From: Ophiosphaerella korrae
Taxonomy: Eukaryota > Ascomycota > Dothideomycetes > Pleosporales > Phaeosphaeriaceae
Assembly (NCBI GenBank): GCA_028456385.1
Contig: JALNQF010000531.1
Coordinates: forward strand, 1 to 24,770
DNA: 24,770 nucleotides
Direction: 5' to 3'
Of the stretch, positions 21,601-24,770 are shown piece by piece; position 1 is the stretch's first letter; each line of letters begins with the position of its first letter. Made by a program: the position numbers and the translations under genes. The notes beneath the pieces are model-generated. The model was not told the DNA's origin and ran no database searches. It saw nothing but the letters and a program-made list of their open reading frames with translations.

Positions 21601-23440
21601 AGTAGAAAATAATATAGTTAGTAGACGTAAATAGAGAGTTAAAGAAGTTATTAAGTAAGTAGGCCGAGTTCTATAGTGTATAGAAACTAGTAATATAGGT
21701 AATTATATAGTATAAGAGCTCTATAGTAGTAATTATAAGAATAGAAGTAAGTAAGAGCTTATTATTTATATTACTAGCGTTAGTATTAAGCGGGTTAACA
21801 ATTATAGTTATACTACTAGTTACGTTGTAGTTTAATATAAAAGAGTAATATAAGAAGCTAGAGATTATAAGTATAGAATAGGATAGTTAATAGCTATATA
21901 AAGGGGCGCAGATTATATTTATAACGCCTAAGGTAGTAGTTAGAGAGGTATTTAGGTATTATATTAACTAGTAGTAGGTAATAAGATAGTTAGACTAGAT
22001 TATAGTAGATAAGTGTTATATAGTGTTAGATTTGTTAGGTAGATTCTATAGCTAGATACTAGGGTTAAAGGGATTAGTATAGGTAGAGACGTAGATAGTA
22101 TATTTAATAGTAACATTATAGCCTAGTAAGGAGTAGTAGTTTATAGAGCTAATAGAGTTACTATTAAAGTAAGCGTATTAGTAGTTCTAGGAGTAGATAA
22201 CGCGTAAAAACGTTAGGTATTAGGTAGAAGAGTATAATATAGAGGAAGAAGAGTAGGTAATTATAGAAGTAGTAGAGGGGTTAAAGAGAAAGTACGTATA
22301 GCCTAGATAGGTAGTTATATATTATAAGATAGTGTAGAGGATAAAGAAGATAGTAGAGTTGTTAAGAGTAGTTTATTATTACTAGGTAGTAAGTAGTATA
22401 GAAGAAAAGAAGGAGATTATAAGGTAGTTAACAAGTAGAGAGAAGTAAGTATTTATAGTAACAAATACGTTAGGATTAAGAGTAGATATAGTATAGATTT
22501 AAGTAGTAGTATATGTAGGAATAGTTTATAAGATACAGTATTATATATAGGAAAGTAGATAGGTAGGATAAGATAGTAAGGTAAGCGAAGTAATTATTAT
22601 ACAAGGATACTAAGAAGAGTAGTAGAGATAGATATACAACAAGTTTGTAAAGGATATAAAAGAGGAGATATAGGAACTAATTAGAGGTAATAGATATATA
22701 CAAAGGGTAATTAACTAGGTAATAGATAGGACAAAGTAGCAGTAAGAGTATAAAGAAAATAAGGTAAGATATTAGCAATATATAAAGAGAAAGGTTAGGA
22801 TTAGAGAGAAAGTTGTAGAAGAGGTAGTAGGAGACTAATTAGAGTTTAAGTAGTAGAAGATAGAAAGATAGATAGTAGGATTATAGGAGGTAGAGCGTTA
22901 GAGAAGAGAAGAGTTAGAAGTAGAGGGTTTAGTAAAGTTAATAGAAGAGTAGCAGAGTAGGTATTAATAGTACTAGGTGTTAGGGAAAGATAGGATAGGA
23001 CACGAACTAGAGGATTATAAGGAAGAAGAGGTAGAGTAAGTATAGATTAGATATAGGTTATTTAAGGAGTATTAGGTATATATTCTATATTCGTATTATT
23101 ATAATTACTAGTTACTATAGGCAATTTATATAAGTTTTAAAGAGGATATTATAAAAGGGGGATATAAAAAGATTATAGGAGGGAAGTGTTAGTATTTAAA
23201 AGTTTTAGGAAAGACGTTAGTAGTTAGGTTAATAAAGGGAGGTTTATTAGTATATAAGGTTTTAGAGAAGGTAATAGAGGAAGATAGAAAGATAAAGAGA
23301 ATAGGGATAGAAGAGGTTAGAGGGCTATTCTAGGGGATTGTAGAGTAGGGAAGTAAGAAGAAGTAGTAAGGAGAGATTAAGAGTAATAACTTAAGTTAGA
23401 TTATAAGGCAGGTAGTAGAATATATAGAGTAGAGAAAGAA
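18660..23440 (+). pseudogene. DUF3505/C2H2-RecQ-like helicase relic, unit C
   Basis: One frame (frame 3) runs about 4.8 kb (about 1590 codons) without a detectable indel; every interruption is TAA or TAG. In order it has a DUF3505-type first module (YLLAYYITIYKTY, about 18765), a second module with Pro/Leu-rich lead and a Cys/Tyr pattern (about 18970-19080), a long central region, VIYKYMLRKVRELVVYYL (about 20889-20942), then the RecQ-like helicase. That has motif I remnant VSKSLLFILL (21747-21776), the DExH box as D-K-C-Y (22008-22019), the region LIVTL (about 22105), TNTLGLRVDI (about 22464), and motif VI remnant QESRQVGQD (22548-22574). A C-terminal Cys-rich region follows (KCQYLKVL near 23188) and an IKSNNLSQIIRQV signature (about 23370-23410). 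Walker Gly-Lys context, Glu and His of the box, and Gly/Arg of motif VI are lost. The 43-44-bp array begins about 90 bp downstream. Confidence 0.88.
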
Positions 23441-23526
23441 AATAAAAAAAGATATAGAATAAAGAAGAGAGATATTAGAAGTTAGGTATTATATATATTT
23501 AAATAGAATACGTAAAAGAATAGTAG

Positions 23527-23800
23527 GTTAAGCCTAGGCGTAAGTGTAGTAGACGTTAAGAGAAGATAGGTTAAGCCTAGACGTAAGTGTAATAGATATT
23601 AAGAGAAGATAGGTTAAGCTTAGACGTAAGTATAGTAGATGTAAAGAGTAAGATAGGTTAAGCCTAGATATAAGTATAGTAGATATAAAAAGTAAGAGAG
23701 GTTAAGTCTAGACGTAAGTATAGTAGGCGTAAAGAGTAAGATAGGTTAAGCCTAGACGTAAGTATAATAGACGTTAAGAGATAATAAGTTAAGCTTAGCT
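23527..23800. repeat. 43-44-bp minisatellite array, seven units, after helicase C
   Basis: The anchor GTTAAGYYT occurs at 23527, 23570, 23613, 23657, 23701, 23745 and 23788, spaced 43 or 44 bp. Units share GTTAAGCCTAGACGTAAGT-type sequence with the array after helicase A. Two length classes (GTTAAGAGAAGATAG versus GTAAAGAGTAAGATAG tails) are mixed, suggesting unit exchange. Confidence 0.92.
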
Positions 23801-23849
23801 ATCTATTGTAGGAGATACGTAACTAATAGGAGAGAAACAATATAGGACA

Positions 23850-24180
23850 GTACTAGCTAGCAAAGGGTAGAGATTATTAGTATAAAGGAGTATTAGTTTT
23901 AGAAGTAGTAGGAATAGTATTAGAGTATAGTAAAGTTAGAGGGTAGTAGAAAGTGTAGTTAGATAAATTTAGCGTAGATAATAGTAGGCTAAGAAAGGGT
24001 TTTATAGAGTAGTTAGAGAGAGAGCAAGTATTAGAGATAGTAGAGAGTAATAATTAAGTAGGAGAGTTTTATTAGTTAATATTATTATTAGTAAAGTAGG
24101 AGTAGGATTTTATTTTAGGATTTATAATAGAAGAAATAGAAGTAAAAGAAAAGGATTAGGAACTATTAGTTAAGGGTAAA
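23850..24180 (+). pseudogene. C-terminal fragment of a further DUF3505-RecQ helicase
   Basis: Frame 1 gives a short relic of about 110 codons matching the extreme C-terminus of the helicases in units A and C: YQYKGVLVLEVVGIVLEY, then GFIEQLEREQVLEIVESNN and GEFYQLI, with interruptions read as Gln. The matching part of helicase A is EYLVRLG...LEIVKSNNLVKGFYQVI (about 9835-9955). Nothing upstream of this part of the gene is present; the fragment sits between two minisatellite arrays. It is a remnant of an additional copy, joined to array sequence at about 23800. Confidence 0.7.
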
Positions 24181-24184
24181 GTAA

Positions 24185-24770
24185 GTTAAGAGTAGACGTA
24201 GGTGCAATAGACGTTAAGAGAAAGATAGGTTAAGCGTAGGTGTAAGTGTAACTAATATTAGGGGTAAGGTAGGTTAAGAGTAGACGTAAAGTAAAGTAAG
24301 TTAAGAGTAGACGTAAGTATAACAGACGTTAAGAGTAAGGTAGATTAAAGGTAGATATAAGTATAGTAGATAATAAGGAGAAGATAGGTTAAAGGTAGAT
24401 ATAAGTACAATAGATATTAAAGAGAAGATAGGTTAAGTATAAGTATAAGTATAATATATATTAAGAGTAAAGTAAAGTTAGTATAAATATAAGTATAAGA
24501 GATATTAAAGGTAAGTTAGGTATAAATATAGAGAAAAGTAAAGTAAGTATAGATATAAGTATAATAGATATTATAGAAAAGATAAGTTAAGTATTAGATA
24601 TAAGTTTAGTAGATATTAAAGAGAAGATAGGTTAAAAGTAGACGTAAGTATAATAGATAGTAAGAGTAAAGTAAGTTAAGTATAGATATAAATATATTAG
24701 ATATTAAAAAAAAGTAGATTAAGAGTAAATAAAAGTATAATAGATAGTAAAAGTAAAGTTAAGTATAAAT
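24185..24770. repeat. Diverged ~44-bp minisatellite array running off the window
   Basis: Anchors GTTAAG or close variants are at 24185, 24229, 24273, 24300 (short 27-bp step), 24344, 24388, 24432, 24477, 24515, 24544, 24586, 24631, 24675, 24719 and about 24758. The typical start is GTTAAGAGTAGACGTAAGT, differing from the other arrays in the AGAGTAGAC part, so this is a separate subfamily. Units become more TA-rich and irregular rightward. The array continues past the end of the window. Confidence 0.88.

Noticed and set aside
1154..23440. Alternative genetic code with TAA/TAG read as Gln (ciliate-like)
   Set aside because: Stops do fall at former Gln positions, but also at Trp positions. Helicase catalytic residues are changed and CpA/TpG is depleted in noncoding DNA too. 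Mutation explains all of this; a changed code does not.
1..24770. Mitochondrial or AT-rich bacterial DNA
   Set aside because: There are no rRNA, tRNA or respiratory genes and no intact frames. The relics are nuclear fungal transposon and helicase families, and CpG is retained while CpA is lost.
1..24770. tRNA, rRNA or riboswitch genes
   Set aside because: No conserved tRNA boxes, rRNA signature or aptamer-like structure could be found by eye. Folded elements would be badly damaged by the mutation load in any case.

Overview
This window looks like a repeat-induced point mutation (RIP) graveyard from a filamentous ascomycete (Pezizomycotina), probably subtelomeric, AT-rich or accessory-chromosome DNA. 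CpA and TpG are almost absent on both strands, TpA is everywhere, and CpG survives. That is the mark of CpA-directed C-to-T mutation, not ordinary CpG decay. No intact gene of credible length remains. Long stretches can still be read in one frame if the TAG/TAA stops are understood as former Gln or Trp codons, and on that basis several decayed genes can be recognised. All gene calls below are relics (pseudogenes).

The core is a two-gene unit found three times in the same orientation. A plus-strand gene encodes a DUF3505-type C2H2 region followed by a RecQ-like superfamily 2 helicase. It is divergently paired with a minus-strand gene of unknown family. Unit A has its minus gene at about 3606-4920 and its helicase at about 5200-9985. 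Unit B has its minus gene at about 11650-13215 and a helicase cut short at about 13695-15072. Unit C has its minus gene at about 16560-18095 and its helicase at about 18660-23440. The helicases of A and C run directly into arrays of a 43-45 bp minisatellite (10015-10450 and 23527-23800). After the C array comes the 3' end of another helicase (about 23850-24180) and then a second, diverged array that runs off the window. The outer side of unit C abuts a short telomere-like tract (CCCTAACCCTAACC, 16348-16361). The layout recalls telomere-linked RecQ helicase elements of fungi, amplified here and then inactivated.

Other elements lie between the units. At the left is a decayed open frame of about 640 codons (1154-3070) between two direct repeats of about 495 bp (662-1152 and 3101-3598). 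It may be an LTR-type or composite element, and its right repeat ends within about 8 bp of the broken minus gene of unit A. Positions 10690-11590 hold an unidentified plus-strand relic. Between units B and C lie a Fot1/pogo-type transposase relic (minus strand, about 15350-15733), possibly with a small TA-flanked inverted-repeat element inside the same block, then a 98-bp tandem repeat (15773-16045) and a weak solo-LTR candidate.

No tRNA, rRNA or CRISPR was seen, and no promoter or terminator can be supported. Start and end coordinates of relics are approximate, because RIP destroys ATG codons and makes true stops indistinguishable from mutational ones.
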